NCBI GenBank assembly: GCA_965248605.1
Contig: CBDFJV010000007.1
Coordinates: 2,604,001-2,668,000, forward strand
DNA: 64,000 nucleotides
Source of the DNA: CAUZJF01 sp965248605
Lineage (GTDB): Bacteria > Chloroflexota > Dehalococcoidia > Lucifugimonadales > CAUZJF01
Direction: 5' to 3'
Every line of letters starts with the position of its first letter. The first letter of the stretch is position 1. The position numbers were made by a program, and so were the translations under genes. Below, piece by piece: positions 44,747 through 54,293 of the stretch. The notes below the pieces were generated by a model. That model was not told the DNA's origin. It did no database searches and saw nothing but the letters and a program-made list of their open reading frames with translations.

Positions 44747-45853
44747 ATGATCATTGATGGCCATGCGTACTGTTTCCCTCCTATGGACCTGCCGGCGGGC
44801 TATGACTCGCTCGCAGACAAGATGGTGCACATGCAGCGAGAGATCGGGGGCCATCACCAGCCGGCCTGGCGGGTTCGAGACCGCGCTCCCGCCGATAACA
44901 GCACTCTGATAGACCCCGAGACCCTCAAGCCACGCTCCGTGACATGGAAGCGCGATCTGGACCGCCTCGTTTGGGAATTCGAGGGCGAGACCTACACAAA
45001 ACAGTACGTCCCACCCATGCTGCACAACCTCGAATCTACACCGGGAATGCTGATCCGAGAGATGGACTACGCCGGCGTCGACAAGGCCGTCCTCCACCAC
45101 TCTCCGCATCTCGGCCTGCTGAACCCCTACCTCAGGGACGCTGTGAGCCGCTTTCCGGACCGCCTAACCCGCCTGATCGGCGTCAGAGACGGCGAAACGC
45201 CCCTCGATCCCGACGCGGCCATTGCAGAAGTCGAGGCTGAGGTTGAAGCCGGAGGGACCTGCGGCTTCCAGTTCTTTCCCAAGTTCTACTACTTGGGCGG
45301 GAACACCGAGCCCTGGGACGGCGGAGCGATGCAGCCGTTCTGGGATGCGGTGGCCTCGACGAAGATGCCCGTGTACTTCACACTGGTTGGCGCTCGGGTC
45401 GGGACCCAGTACTCCGACGCTGAACGTGAAGGCTACCTCGAAGAACAGCGCAACCTCATGCGGTGGATGGAGCGTTATCCCGACGTTCCGGTCGTAATGA
45501 CGCACGGGTTCCCTTGGCGGAGCTTCCTCGAGGGCGACCGCATCATACTGCCCGAGGAAGTCTGGGAGGTGTTCAACTCACCCCAGTATCATATGCAGCT
45601 TCTGCTAACCATCCAGATGGGCGGCATGTGGGAGTACCCGTGGCGAGAAGCGGAGCCCACGATCCAGGAGTGCGTCGAACGCATCGGCGCCGACCGCCTG
45701 ATTTGGGGGACCGACATGCCGATGGTCGCCCGATTCTGCACCTATCGGCAGGCCCTGGACCAGTACCGCGTCCACTGCGAGTTCCTGTCTGAGGCAGAAC
45801 GGCAAGCCATGATCGGCGGCACGGTAGCGCCTCTGTTGGGCATCGAGTTTTGA
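44747..45853 (+). CDS. Amidohydrolase_2 family protein 2
   Basis: A 368-residue paralogue of the protein at 42864, starting MIIDGHAYCFPPMDLPAGYD, again with His-Ala-Tyr instead of His-x-His. Shared blocks are EMDYAGVDKAVLHHSPHLG, VMTHGFPWRSFLEGD and LIWGTDMPMVARFCTYRQAL. Its stop overlaps the TTG start of tsaD by 4 bases. Function as for its paralogue. Confidence 0.82.
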   Translation: MIIDGHAYCFPPMDLPAGYDSLADKMVHMQREIGGHHQPAWRVRDRAPADNSTLIDPETLKPRSVTWKRDLDRLVWEFEGETYTKQYVPPMLHNLESTPGMLIREMDYAGVDKAVLHHSPHLGLLNPYLRDAVSRFPDRLTRLIGVRDGETPLDPDAAIAEVEAEVEAGGTCGFQFFPKFYYLGGNTEPWDGGAMQPFWDAVASTKMPVYFTLVGARVGTQYSDAEREGYLEEQRNLMRWMERYPDVPVVMTHGFPWRSFLEGDRIILPEEVWEVFNSPQYHMQLLLTIQMGGMWEYPWREAEPTIQECVERIGADRLIWGTDMPMVARFCTYRQALDQYRVHCEFLSEAERQAMIGGTVAPLLGIEF

Positions 45854-46875
45854 AACTCCTCGGTATCGAGACATCGTGTGACGAGACGGCTGTTGCCGTC
45901 GTCGAGGACGGACGCGCCATCCACTCCAACATCGTGGCGTCCCAGGCGGACATCCACGCTACATTCGGTGGCATCGTTCCCGAGGTCGCGTCCCGCCAGC
46001 ACCTGCTGACGATCGTCCCCGTTGTTCGCCGAGCCCTGGACGAGGCCGGTGAGGAGCTGGCCCAACTCGACGGCATCGCCGTTACCAACGGGCCGGGGCT
46101 GGCCGGGTCGTTATTGATAGGGGTTAACGCCGCCAAGGGGTTGGCGCTTGCCGGGGGGCTCCCACTGATCGGGATCAACCACCTCGAAGGACACGTCTAC
46201 GCGGCATGGCTCGAGGGAGAAGACCCGGAGGTATCGCCTGGGTTCCCACTGATATGCCTGATCGCGTCGGGCGGCCACACGGACCTCACCCTGATGCGGG
46301 GCCACGGCGACTATGAGCTCGTTGGCCGCACCCGAGACGACGCTGCCGGCGAGGCTTTCGACAAGGCGGCCCGTGTCCTCGGACTCGGATTCCCCGGAGG
46401 GCCTGCTATTCAAAACGTCGCGGCGAACGGGAAAGGCGATGAACCTCCTTTCCCTCGGCCTCGCGTAAAGGACTCTTTGGACTTTAGCTTCAGCGGGCTG
46501 AAGACGGCCGTCCTCAGGCGCGCGGAGGAGCGGGGCTGGTACCCGCCGTCGGAAGAAACCAGATTGGATGACGCGGAGGTCGGCAGGGTCGCAGCCGCTT
46601 TCCAAGAGGCTATGGTTGACTCGCTGGCGACGCGCGTGCTCGAGTCCGTCAGCCGGTTCGACGTCAAAGGTGTCCTGCTTGGCGGCGGCGTGGCGGCCAA
46701 CGCCCTCCTCCGCAAAGAACTGGCCGAGCGCTCCCCTGTTCCCATCATCGTCCCCAGTCCAGGGCTTTGTACCGACAACGGGGCCATGATCGGCGCTGCC
46801 GGATGGTTCCACCTGCGCAACGGCCTTCGCCATCAGTGGGACATGGACGTAGTGCCGCAATTGAAGCTCGGTTAG
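45850..46875 (+). CDS. tsaD: tRNA N6-threonylcarbamoyladenosine transferase
   Basis: A 341-residue Kae1/TsaD protein. It begins LGIETSCDETAVAVVEDG, has the metal motif NHLEGHVYAAW (His-x3-His), the ATP-binding LIASGGHTDLTLM, GRTRDDAAGEAFDKAARVLG and the late GGGVAANALLRKEL. It transfers threonylcarbamoyl to A37 of ANN-decoding tRNAs with TsaB/TsaE. TTG start overlapping the previous stop. Confidence 0.95.
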   Translation: MKLLGIETSCDETAVAVVEDGRAIHSNIVASQADIHATFGGIVPEVASRQHLLTIVPVVRRALDEAGEELAQLDGIAVTNGPGLAGSLLIGVNAAKGLALAGGLPLIGINHLEGHVYAAWLEGEDPEVSPGFPLICLIASGGHTDLTLMRGHGDYELVGRTRDDAAGEAFDKAARVLGLGFPGGPAIQNVAANGKGDEPPFPRPRVKDSLDFSFSGLKTAVLRRAEERGWYPPSEETRLDDAEVGRVAAAFQEAMVDSLATRVLESVSRFDVKGVLLGGGVAANALLRKELAERSPVPIIVPSPGLCTDNGAMIGAAGWFHLRNGLRHQWDMDVVPQLKLG

Positions 46876-46894
46876 TCCCGTGGGGGCAATAGGA

Positions 46895-47011
46895 ATGTTA
46901 AAGAAGTGGCCTACGGCGTTCCAGTCCCTTCTGGCAGGCGCGATTCTTGCATCTCTTGTGACGGCGGGAGCGGGCGGGCGAAATTTGCTCGTCGTGGAAC
47001 CGGCTCGCTAA
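46895..47011 (+). CDS. Small hydrophobic ORF (38 aa), doubtful
   Basis: It reads MLKKWPTAFQSLLAGAILAS and on through a short hydrophobic helix to TAA. The shape is that of a signal peptide without a mature protein, perhaps a gene remnant. A weak purine-rich box precedes the ATG. The interval 46876-47119 otherwise holds nothing recognised. Confidence 0.25.
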   Translation: MLKKWPTAFQSLLAGAILASLVTAGAGGRNLLVVEPAR

Positions 47012-47119
47012 CTGACGCGAGGAATCTCGTTGGGCAAACAGCAGCGCCACGACAGCGATTGCACTGCCGCGGCGCTATTGCTCGCTTCGACTTGAGGACC
47101 AAACTACCGGAACGAGAGT

Positions 47120-47494
47120 CTAGTCGTCGTGGTCCTTTTCGCCAGAGTCATCGTCGTCCTTCTCGTTCGAGTCGTCGTCGGCCTCGGTGCCAAGCACGGC
47201 TCCGGTTGTAGCGTCTACGGTCACTTCCTGACCGCCTAGCTCGACCTCGAAGATGAGCTGCCCGCGCTCCATCTCGAGCTCGACCTCGGTGACATCGCCC
47301 GATGCGACCTCTCGCGCGGCCGCAATCGCGTCCTCGACGCCGATCGCGGCCTGGTCCAGAAGATGACCGCCCTCCTGCAGCCCGCTGGCGTCACCTGGAG
47401 AAGCCGCCACCGTGGCAAGCCCACCAATCCCCGCGATCGCGACCATGGCCCAGAGCGCAACTATCCATCGCTTCCGTGTAATTCCTCTCATCAT
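47120..47494 (-). CDS. PepSY-domain secreted protein
   Basis: A 124-residue protein with an N-terminal signal peptide (IVALWAMVAIAGIGGLATVA) and one PepSY module (AIGVEDAIAAAREVASGD... VELGGQEVTVDATTGAVLG). It ends in a very acidic Asp/Glu/Lys tail (about 20 residues). PepSY modules often act extracytoplasmically on proteases or sensors. It lies downstream of a two-component system in the same orientation, which may control it. Confidence 0.82.
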   Translation of the reverse strand: MMRGITRKRWIVALWAMVAIAGIGGLATVAASPGDASGLQEGGHLLDQAAIGVEDAIAAAREVASGDVTEVELEMERGQLIFEVELGGQEVTVDATTGAVLGTEADDDSNEKDDDDSGEKDHDD

Positions 47495-47588
47495 TCAACC
47501 TCCTTCCGTTATTTGGGCTAACCTCAGCGTACGACGGGTAGATGAACCCAGCATGAAGGCGCGATGAATCTGCGGTGAATTCTTGGGG

Positions 47589-48869
47589 CTATCCGGCGAA
47601 CGGTAGCGCCACTGTGAACGTCGAGCCCTCGTCGGGAGTGCTTTCGACGCGTAATGAGCCGCCGTGGGCTTCCGCGATCCAACGGCCTATCGCGAGCCCC
47701 AGCCCCACGCCGCCTTCAGACCGGCCGCGTGAGTCGTCGGCTCTATAGAACCGGTCCATGATATGCGGGATGTGCTGTTCCGATATACCGATGCCCGTAT
47801 CTTTTATCCAGAGCTCCACCTGTGCGGACCGGTCCCATCCAACTGAGATCCTCCCCCCTTGTGGCGTGTACTTAACGGCATTGTCCAACAGATCGAGCAT
47901 AAGCTGAAGGAAAAGGGTCTCATCAACCTGAACGGTCGTCTTCGGGCCGGCCGTCACCTCGATACCGATGTCCTTTTCGGCGGCCGCCGGCTTCATGTGC
48001 TCCACGGTTCCCGAGACCGCCTCGCCAAGGTCGACTGGCTCCAGAGATAGCGGTATCTCGCCCGCGTCAGCCCGGGCCAGAGTCAGTAGGCTTCCCGCGA
48101 GGCCGATAAGCCGGTCTACCTCGCTGTTCACCGACTCGAGAACGTCCCTATACTCGACGCCGGACCGGTCTATCTGCAGCGCGACTTCCACCTGACCCTT
48201 CATCACGGTTAGCGGTGTCCTCAGCTCGTGCGACGCGTCCGCCGTGAACTGACGCTGCCTCCTGAAGGCGGCGTCGAGCCGTCCGATCATTTCGTCAAAG
48301 GTGCGGGCCAGCCGTCCGACCTCGTCCTCCGGCAGCTGAAGATTGAGTCGCTGCTCGAGGTTCTCTGCCGAGATCTGACGTGCCATGCCCGTTACCTTGT
48401 CGACGGGTGAGAGAGCACGCCCCGCTAGAAATACCCCGGTAAGGACCGCGACCACAAGGGACGCAACGTAGGCCGCGACAGAGATCAGCAACAGGGTACG
48501 GAGCGCCTCGGATACATCTTCCTGTGATTGCCCGACCAGTAGACGTCCTACGACCTCGCCCTCGTGTACGACGTCGTAGGTGCGGACTCGGAGCTCCCCC
48601 GATGCGTGAAGGGAGTCGTCGGAGGGCCCAACGATGCGAACAAAACCGTCGTCTCCGTCGGCCGTAATCAAAGAACCGTCGGGCAGGACGGGCTGTCCTT
48701 CGTCGAAGCGCAACGAGGACAGGACGCCTGAAGCTCTAGCTTCGATGGTCTCGTCGAGGTTGTGGTAGAGGGACTGTCGTAGTGTCAGGTACACCCCAGC
48801 CCCAAACACGGCGAGAATAGCCGCCAGGAGTCCCGCGTACCAGAGGGTCAGCCGAAGCCGTATAGGCAT
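47589..48869 (-). CDS. Two-component sensor histidine kinase
   Basis: 426 residues from ATG at 48869. Two transmembrane helices (WYAGLLAAILAVFGAGVYL; LLISVAAYVASLVVAVLTG) flank an extracytoplasmic sensor. HAMP then leads to the H-box ADASHELRTPLTVMKGQ, N-box LDLLDNAVKYTPQGG, and G1/G2 boxes (IKDTGIGIS, GVGLGLAIGRW). It phosphorylates the response regulator encoded 11 bases upstream. The organisation recalls QseC/CpxA-like sensors. Confidence 0.93.
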   Translation of the reverse strand: MPIRLRLTLWYAGLLAAILAVFGAGVYLTLRQSLYHNLDETIEARASGVLSSLRFDEGQPVLPDGSLITADGDDGFVRIVGPSDDSLHASGELRVRTYDVVHEGEVVGRLLVGQSQEDVSEALRTLLLISVAAYVASLVVAVLTGVFLAGRALSPVDKVTGMARQISAENLEQRLNLQLPEDEVGRLARTFDEMIGRLDAAFRRQRQFTADASHELRTPLTVMKGQVEVALQIDRSGVEYRDVLESVNSEVDRLIGLAGSLLTLARADAGEIPLSLEPVDLGEAVSGTVEHMKPAAAEKDIGIEVTAGPKTTVQVDETLFLQLMLDLLDNAVKYTPQGGRISVGWDRSAQVELWIKDTGIGISEQHIPHIMDRFYRADDSRGRSEGGVGLGLAIGRWIAEAHGGSLRVESTPDEGSTFTVALPFAG

Positions 48870-48880
48870 TTGCCCGTCGC

Positions 48881-49561
48881 CTACCTCGTCTGCGAACCGG
48901 CTATCCGGTAGCCGGTGCCTCGGACTGTCTGGATTAGCTTCTCCTCGAACGGTTCGTCGATCTTCCTCCGGAGATTTCGTATATGCACGTCGATGACGTT
49001 CGTCGCCGCATCGAAGTCGTAGTTCCACACGTGTTCGGCGATCATCGTTCGAGTCAGGACCTGGTCGCGGTGGCGCATCAGATACTCGAGCAACCCTCGC
49101 TCTTTGGACGTCAATGAGATAGCGACGCCGTCCCGTGCTACCTCCAGGGTCGATGTGTCGAAGCGCAGGTCGTCCACCACCAACGCCCCCGCTGAGGCCG
49201 CGGGAGGCCGTCGTGTGAGGGCTCGGAGCCGCGCCAGCAACTCCGCGAACGCGAACGGCTTTACCAGATAGTCGTCGGCTCCACTGTCGAGGCCCCTAAC
49301 ACGGTCTTCGATGGCATCTCGGGCCGTAAGCATTAGGACGGGCACCTGCACGTCCCGCTCGCGGAGGGTGCGGCAGACCTCGATGCCGCTGAGCACGGGC
49401 AGCATCACGTCGAGAACGATAAGATCGAAGGAGGCGACATCGGTCCACTGGAGGGCTTCCTCACCGTCCGACGCGACATCGACGGCGTACCCTGATTCAG
49501 ATAGTCCCCGACTGACGAAGTCAGCTATGCGGGTCTCGTCTTCGACCAGCAACACGCGCAT
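48881..49561 (-). CDS. OmpR/PhoB-family response regulator
   Basis: A 226-residue protein. The receiver domain has the phospho-acceptor Asp in FDLIVLDVMLPVLSG and Lys in YLVKPFAFAE. The C-terminal winged helix (SLTSKERGLLEYLMRHRDQV, VDVHIRNLRRKID) binds DNA. It pairs with the kinase downstream and probably controls the PepSY gene. Start ATG at 49561. Confidence 0.95.
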   Translation of the reverse strand: MRVLLVEDETRIADFVSRGLSESGYAVDVASDGEEALQWTDVASFDLIVLDVMLPVLSGIEVCRTLRERDVQVPVLMLTARDAIEDRVRGLDSGADDYLVKPFAFAELLARLRALTRRPPAASAGALVVDDLRFDTSTLEVARDGVAISLTSKERGLLEYLMRHRDQVLTRTMIAEHVWNYDFDAATNVIDVHIRNLRRKIDEPFEEKLIQTVRGTGYRIAGSQTR

Positions 49562-49648
49562 GGTCGCCAGTATACCTAAGGAAAATGAAGGGGAGATGAA
49601 CGTCGAAGGCGCGAGGGACTACCAGCTGGTGTGTGGCGGATCGCTAGA

Positions 49649-50209
49649 TTACCGAGGGGCGAAGGGTCGATCGGCCCCAGTCGATCTGCCGCCGTTCTTG
49701 AGCTGGAAAAGGCGGTTGACGAACGCTCCAGTGTCTTCAGAGTTTGCTTCTGAAGCGACGCCGCATTCGACATCGGTTGCACCGGCACGAATCTTGATAC
49801 TCAGGTTCTTTGGCATCATGATATGGTCGACGACCAGGTACACTCCGATCAGGACCACGGCGATCCCGGCCAGCGGAGACCACGTCGGCGAGTCCCAGAC
49901 CTGCCACAGCATGATGCCGACCAGTAGAGAGAGGGCGCCCCATACGTAGCCGCCGTACCCACGGCCCTGGCTGGCGACCTCGACCGCTTCAACGTCGTGC
50001 AGTGAAACGAAGACGGCGCTGCGGCTGCCCCCGTTGTTGTTGAGATGGATCACGCGCTGGTCGGTCAGAAAGACAGCCTGACCCGATCCGCCGCCGTTCC
50101 CGTTCTCGCCGAGAGTGAGGCCTGTGTCGAGCCGTTCGCCCTCGAGGAGCGTTCCGCTTTCGATCCCCAGACTCTCTATCTGGTCGGCTTCTTGTGTTTC
50201 AGCGCTCAC
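49649..50209 (-). CDS. PH-like domain membrane protein
   Basis: 186 residues from GTG at 50209. A beta-rich N-terminus (GQAVFLTDQRVIHLNNNG... VSLHDVEAVEVAS) resembles bacterial PH domains. Two adjacent hydrophobic helices follow (YVWGALSLLVGIMLW, PLAGIAVVLIGVYLVV), then a second beta region (LSIKIRAGATDVEC). Function unknown. It is divergent from the two PLP-fold genes. Confidence 0.72.
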   Translation of the reverse strand: MSAETQEADQIESLGIESGTLLEGERLDTGLTLGENGNGGGSGQAVFLTDQRVIHLNNNGGSRSAVFVSLHDVEAVEVASQGRGYGGYVWGALSLLVGIMLWQVWDSPTWSPLAGIAVVLIGVYLVVDHIMMPKNLSIKIRAGATDVECGVASEANSEDTGAFVNRLFQLKNGGRSTGADRPFAPR

Positions 50210-50342
50210 GGCTCCATTATAGCCGCAACACCCGCGCAATGGACGGCTTACGTCACGTTTGCTATCCTCTTTGCTCTGCCGCTCGGACGACCCGATTCGA
50301 GAACAGTCTGACCTGAAGCGGCCACGACACAAAGGAACCGTA

Positions 50343-51452
50343 GTGGAACGCCCGATCTTCAAACCAGTAGGAACCCCAGTCGAGGAACTGGATACGCCGA
50401 CTCTCGTCGTCGACGCGACCGTGCTGGAGCGCAACATCGAGACGATGGCGTCGTTCTTCGAGAGCAGTCAGGCCAAGCTGCGGCCCCACGTCGAGTCGCA
50501 CCTGTGTCCCGCCGTTGCACACAAGCAGCTCGCTGCCGGCGGGACCGTGGGAGGAATCGCTGTAACGACGCTCGGACAAGCGGAAGTATTTGCGGCGAAC
50601 GGGTTCTCGAATATCTCCATAACCAACGTCGTCGTGACCCCTCAGAAGATCGCGCGGCTGTGTGCTCTCGCCCGACAAGCATCGATTACAGTAGCCGTCG
50701 ACGATCCGACGAACGTCGCCGACCTCTCCGAGGCGGCCACGGATCAAGGAGTCACGCTCCACATCGTCGTCGACGTCCACACGCGCCTTGATCGCTGCGG
50801 TGTCGAGCCCGGCCGGCCCGCGGTGGAACTCGCTGAGAGCGTCGCGAGGTCGGAGGGTCTCGACTTCGCCGGCCTTACGACCTACGAAGGCACGATCCTG
50901 GAAGACGATCCAAATACGCTCGCGAGCGAGTCCCGCAAATGGATCCAGATGGTCCTGGATAGCCGTGAAATGGTCGAAAAGGCGGGAATCGAGGTCAAAG
51001 TCGTCAGTGTCGGCGGGACTCACAACTACGAAGTCGCGGCTTCCATCGAAGGCGTCACAGAAGTACCGGCGGGCACCTATGCGTTGATGGACCGTCGGTA
51101 CGCTTCATACCGACCGCAGTTCGAGCCCGCTGCCAGGGTCGTGTCGGCCGTCACCAGCATCCCCGAGCCGGGAAACGTGATCACCGATGCCGGCCAAAAG
51201 GCCGTGGGCGCCGACACCGGGTTGCCAAGCGTGGACAACCTGCGAGGAGCAACCATTCGCGGACTCAGCGCCGAGCATAGCATCATCGACGTCGAGGCCT
51301 CGGTCAGCGATCGGGTCAGTCTCGAAGACAGAGTGTGGATGACGCCCTGGGACGTCGGAACGTGCGTCAACCTCCACGACTACATGAGCGTCGTCCGAGA
51401 CGGCCGGCTGGAGGCCGTTTGGGAAGTCTCGGCCAGAGGGCGGTACCGATGA
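50343..51452 (+). CDS. D-threonine-aldolase/DSD1-fold protein lacking the PLP lysine
   Basis: 369 residues from GTG at 50343. The alanine-racemase-type barrel (TPTLVVDATVLERNIETM, GGTVGGIAVTTLGQAEVFA) is followed by the C-terminal beta domain (TPWDVGTCVNLHDYMSVV). At the position of the PLP-binding Lys it reads LRPHVESHLCP, with Glu where the family has Lys. It is directly followed by a paralogue with the Lys. Catalysis by this protein is doubtful; a regulatory or partner role is possible (inference). Confidence 0.8.
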   Translation: MERPIFKPVGTPVEELDTPTLVVDATVLERNIETMASFFESSQAKLRPHVESHLCPAVAHKQLAAGGTVGGIAVTTLGQAEVFAANGFSNISITNVVVTPQKIARLCALARQASITVAVDDPTNVADLSEAATDQGVTLHIVVDVHTRLDRCGVEPGRPAVELAESVARSEGLDFAGLTTYEGTILEDDPNTLASESRKWIQMVLDSREMVEKAGIEVKVVSVGGTHNYEVAASIEGVTEVPAGTYALMDRRYASYRPQFEPAARVVSAVTSIPEPGNVITDAGQKAVGADTGLPSVDNLRGATIRGLSAEHSIIDVEASVSDRVSLEDRVWMTPWDVGTCVNLHDYMSVVRDGRLEAVWEVSARGRYR

Positions 51453-51461
51453 GAGGTTCAT

Positions 51462-52559
51462 ATGGATAGCTATCGCCCGATTCCCGGAACTCCCATCGAC
51501 GACCTCGACACCCCGTGCCTGCTCGTAGACCTCGACGCGGTCGAGCACAACTATGCCGTCGTCGCCGACAAATACCGCGATACGGTATGCAAGATGCGGC
51601 AGCACACCAAAAACATCAAGAGCCCGATACTGGCGCGCATGCAGATCGAGACGGGCGGCACCGTCGGTGGCGTCTGTACCGCCAAGCTCGCGGAAGCCGA
51701 GGTGATGGTCGAGAGTGGCATTTCGGATATTCTGATCGCGAATCAGGTCACAACCAAGGACAAGATCGCGAGACTCTCCGCGCTCAACAAAAGCGGCGAC
51801 GTCAAGGTCTGCGTCGATAACCCGAAGAACGTTGAGCAGCTCTCACAAATCGCGGAGGCAAACGGCGTCGTGATCGGCGTGCTCATAGAGGTGGACACCT
51901 CGATGAGCCGGGCCGGCGTCCGTAGCATCGAGCAAGGCGTCGAGCTGGCGAAGCTGGCCGACAGCTTGCCGGGCGTCGCGTTACGCGGAGTGATGAGCCA
52001 TCAGCACCTGATGGAATACACCGACGAGGAGAGCCGCGTCCTGACCGCGCGCAAGTTCATTCAGAAGTGTCTGGACGTCAAGGCCGCCGTCGAAGAGGCC
52101 GGCATTCCCGTCGAGATGGTCTCAAGCGGAGAAAGTTTCTCGTACGATACCGCCGCCACGATGGCGGGCGTCACCGAGGTCGAAGGCGGCACCTACGCGC
52201 TGATGGGCTCCAGGTATGGCTATCTAACAGAGTTCGAGATGGCCAACAAGGTCCTGACCACCGTCGTCAGCGTTCGAGACGGGACCGCTATCGGCGACGT
52301 CGGCATGAGAGCCCTTTCGATTCCGGCCGACGCGATGCCCGGTGTCGAGCGCCCATCCGGCATCACCGTGGATTCCATGCAAGAAGAGCACATCGTCTTC
52401 CGCACCGATGTAACGACGACGTTATCGGTCGGAGACAAGGTCGTCCTTGTCCCCTGGTACCAGGACATGATGGTAAACCGCTGGGACAACTACATCGGTG
52501 TTCGGGGCAGCGTAGTCGAAGCCGTCTGGCCGATAGCGGGCCGCGGCTGCTTTCACTAG
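51462..52559 (+). CDS. D-threonine-aldolase/DSD1-fold PLP enzyme
   Basis: 365 residues. The N-terminal barrel (TPCLLVDLDAVEHNYAVV) has the PLP Lys in KMRQHTKNIKSPILARMQ. The metal and substrate region includes RGVMSHQHLMEYTDEESR and SSGESFSYDTAATMAG. The C-terminus has the paired His/Asp zone (VPWYQDMMVNRWDNYIGV). Family members cleave D-beta-hydroxy amino acids or dehydrate D-serine. It lies 10 bases after its paralogue; the IS1380 copy 2 starts 17 bases beyond its end. Confidence 0.85.
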   Translation: MDSYRPIPGTPIDDLDTPCLLVDLDAVEHNYAVVADKYRDTVCKMRQHTKNIKSPILARMQIETGGTVGGVCTAKLAEAEVMVESGISDILIANQVTTKDKIARLSALNKSGDVKVCVDNPKNVEQLSQIAEANGVVIGVLIEVDTSMSRAGVRSIEQGVELAKLADSLPGVALRGVMSHQHLMEYTDEESRVLTARKFIQKCLDVKAAVEEAGIPVEMVSSGESFSYDTAATMAGVTEVEGGTYALMGSRYGYLTEFEMANKVLTTVVSVRDGTAIGDVGMRALSIPADAMPGVERPSGITVDSMQEEHIVFRTDVTTTLSVGDKVVLVPWYQDMMVNRWDNYIGVRGSVVEAVWPIAGRGCFH

Positions 52560-52575
52560 GGTGGCGACCGCTAAG

Positions 52576-54293
52576 CCCGAATCCACCGACGGACAGGGAT
52601 GGACGACGTGAGGACAGCGGAAGGGGGTGAGGGAGTTACAGGCGTGATGATCCGGGCTCGAATTTGGGTAGACGGGAGGTTGGCGGGCGGTCTGCAGGCG
52701 CTTTTGGGGGCACCGATGGCGGCCTACAGTGGCTATGGCGAGCCAGATGGCGGGATAGGACACGGCAAGAGGCGCTCGCGGACTGGGCTGGCGCGAGTTT
52801 GCGGGGACGTTGGGTTGGCTGGTGGGTCAGTGGCGGACGGGCTCCGTCAGGCTGGGAGTGGAATGGCTCGCAGTCGGGCCAGGGCGCGGCTGAACTGCTC
52901 CTCCCAGGGCCAGCGCCGGGGAAGCTGCAGGGTCAATCGGCGTGCCGAGCGGGTGATCCGTCCGGCCAAGGCAAAGACCCGTCGTCTGAGGGTCTTGGTG
53001 GTCACGATCTGCTGACCCAGGCCGATGCGGGCTGTCCAGCGGGCCAGGTTGTGCGCCATCACCTGTACCGCCAGCCAGGCGCCGTTGGCGGCGAAACGGC
53101 CCGAGGGGAGATGGTTCAGCCCCACGCCGTACTTGAGGTCGCGTATCGCATTCTCGATCTCGGCGTGACGGCGATGATCGGCCTCCAGTTCCAGCGTCTC
53201 CCCGTCCCGGTCGGTGATGAAGCCGTGATAGCTGTAGGTGGCGAAGAGAGCCAGTTGAGAACAGGGCGCCGGCTTCACCCGCCGGACGATGAGCCGTACC
53301 GGCGCGGCGTCCGCCTCGGCCTGGAACGGGGTGTAGGTGGTCTCGGCCACATCGGCGGCGCCGTCCAGCCAGTAAGGAATCGGCGTCCAGGCATCTTCGG
53401 GTATCGCCTCGATGAGATTCCGCAGGCGGGCGCGCTGGCGGATGGCGATGGAGAAGCGGACATCCATCCGGCGGCAGACGGCGACCACGGCGTGGGTATA
53501 GAAGCCGCTGTCGGCCCGCACCGTGAGTTGGCCCCTGGCTCCGCAGTAGCGCACCCGCCCCACCGTTTCACGCAGGAAGTGGGCAGCGCCGCGGGCGGTG
53601 TTAGCCCGGCCCTCGCGCAGGCGGGCCATCAGCACGTCGCCGGTGCCGGCGGCGACGGCCAGCAGCGGGTGATAGCCCCGCGCACCGGTGTAGCCGTGGT
53701 GGCGGGCGCCCTCCTTGGCCAGTCCGTAGGTCTCGCAGATCGTCGAATCAAGGTCGATGGTGAATGGTGCGTCGCCGGGTCCGGCACCGGCCTTCCAGAC
53801 CCGGGCCAGCAACTCGCGGCTCACCCGGTCCAGTTGGCGGACATGGCCCCACCTGAAGCTGCGCAGGAAGGTGCCCAGGGTGGAGGGAGCCTTAGCCGTG
53901 AAACCGAGCACGCGGGCGGTCCCGCCGGCGCGCAGCACATCGGCGTCGTCGATGCAATCTCCGCCGGCTAGGGCGGAGGCCACCAGGGTCATCATCTTGT
54001 CGCCGGTGTTCGCCCGGCCCGGCGCGCCGCCGAGGTCGAGGTGCTTCCGGAGGAGTTGGGGCAGGCCAAGGCGCAGGGCGAGGGTGGCGGGAAGGATCAG
54101 CCCGGCATTGGCCACCAGGCGGTGGTCGTCGAAGGCGATTTGGATGCGGTCGGGGTGGTTACGTGGTAGCATCTATCGGGTGCTCCTTTTCTGGGACCGG
54201 TTTTCTGTTTCAAAACCATTATCCCAGATTCAGAGGCGCACCCTTTTGTTTCTTCAGCAGGCCTCCTACACGCCGTCCTTCGGTGGATTAGGG
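52576..54293 (-). mobile_element. IS1380-type insertion sequence, copy 2 (1,718 bp)
   Basis: The same termini and length as copy 1 (10897-12614). The flanks CTAAG (52571-52575) and ATAAG (54294-54298) share TAAG, so the target duplication is imperfect or lost by rearrangement. The right side abuts a truncated group II intron. It forms the left border of the accessory segment. Confidence 0.9.
52847..54172 (-). CDS. IS1380 family transposase (copy 2)
   Basis: A 441-residue protein almost identical to copy 1. Differences are an Ala for Gly in EDAWTPIPYW and Leu for Met just after. All motifs described for copy 1 are present. Intact. Confidence 0.92.
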   Translation of the reverse strand: MLPRNHPDRIQIAFDDHRLVANAGLILPATLALRLGLPQLLRKHLDLGGAPGRANTGDKMMTLVASALAGGDCIDDADVLRAGGTARVLGFTAKAPSTLGTFLRSFRWGHVRQLDRVSRELLARVWKAGAGPGDAPFTIDLDSTICETYGLAKEGARHHGYTGARGYHPLLAVAAGTGDVLMARLREGRANTARGAAHFLRETVGRVRYCGARGQLTVRADSGFYTHAVVAVCRRMDVRFSIAIRQRARLRNLIEAIPEDAWTPIPYWLDGAADVAETTYTPFQAEADAAPVRLIVRRVKPAPCSQLALFATYSYHGFITDRDGETLELEADHRRHAEIENAIRDLKYGVGLNHLPSGRFAANGAWLAVQVMAHNLARWTARIGLGQQIVTTKTLRRRVFALAGRITRSARRLTLQLPRRWPWEEQFSRALARLRAIPLPA

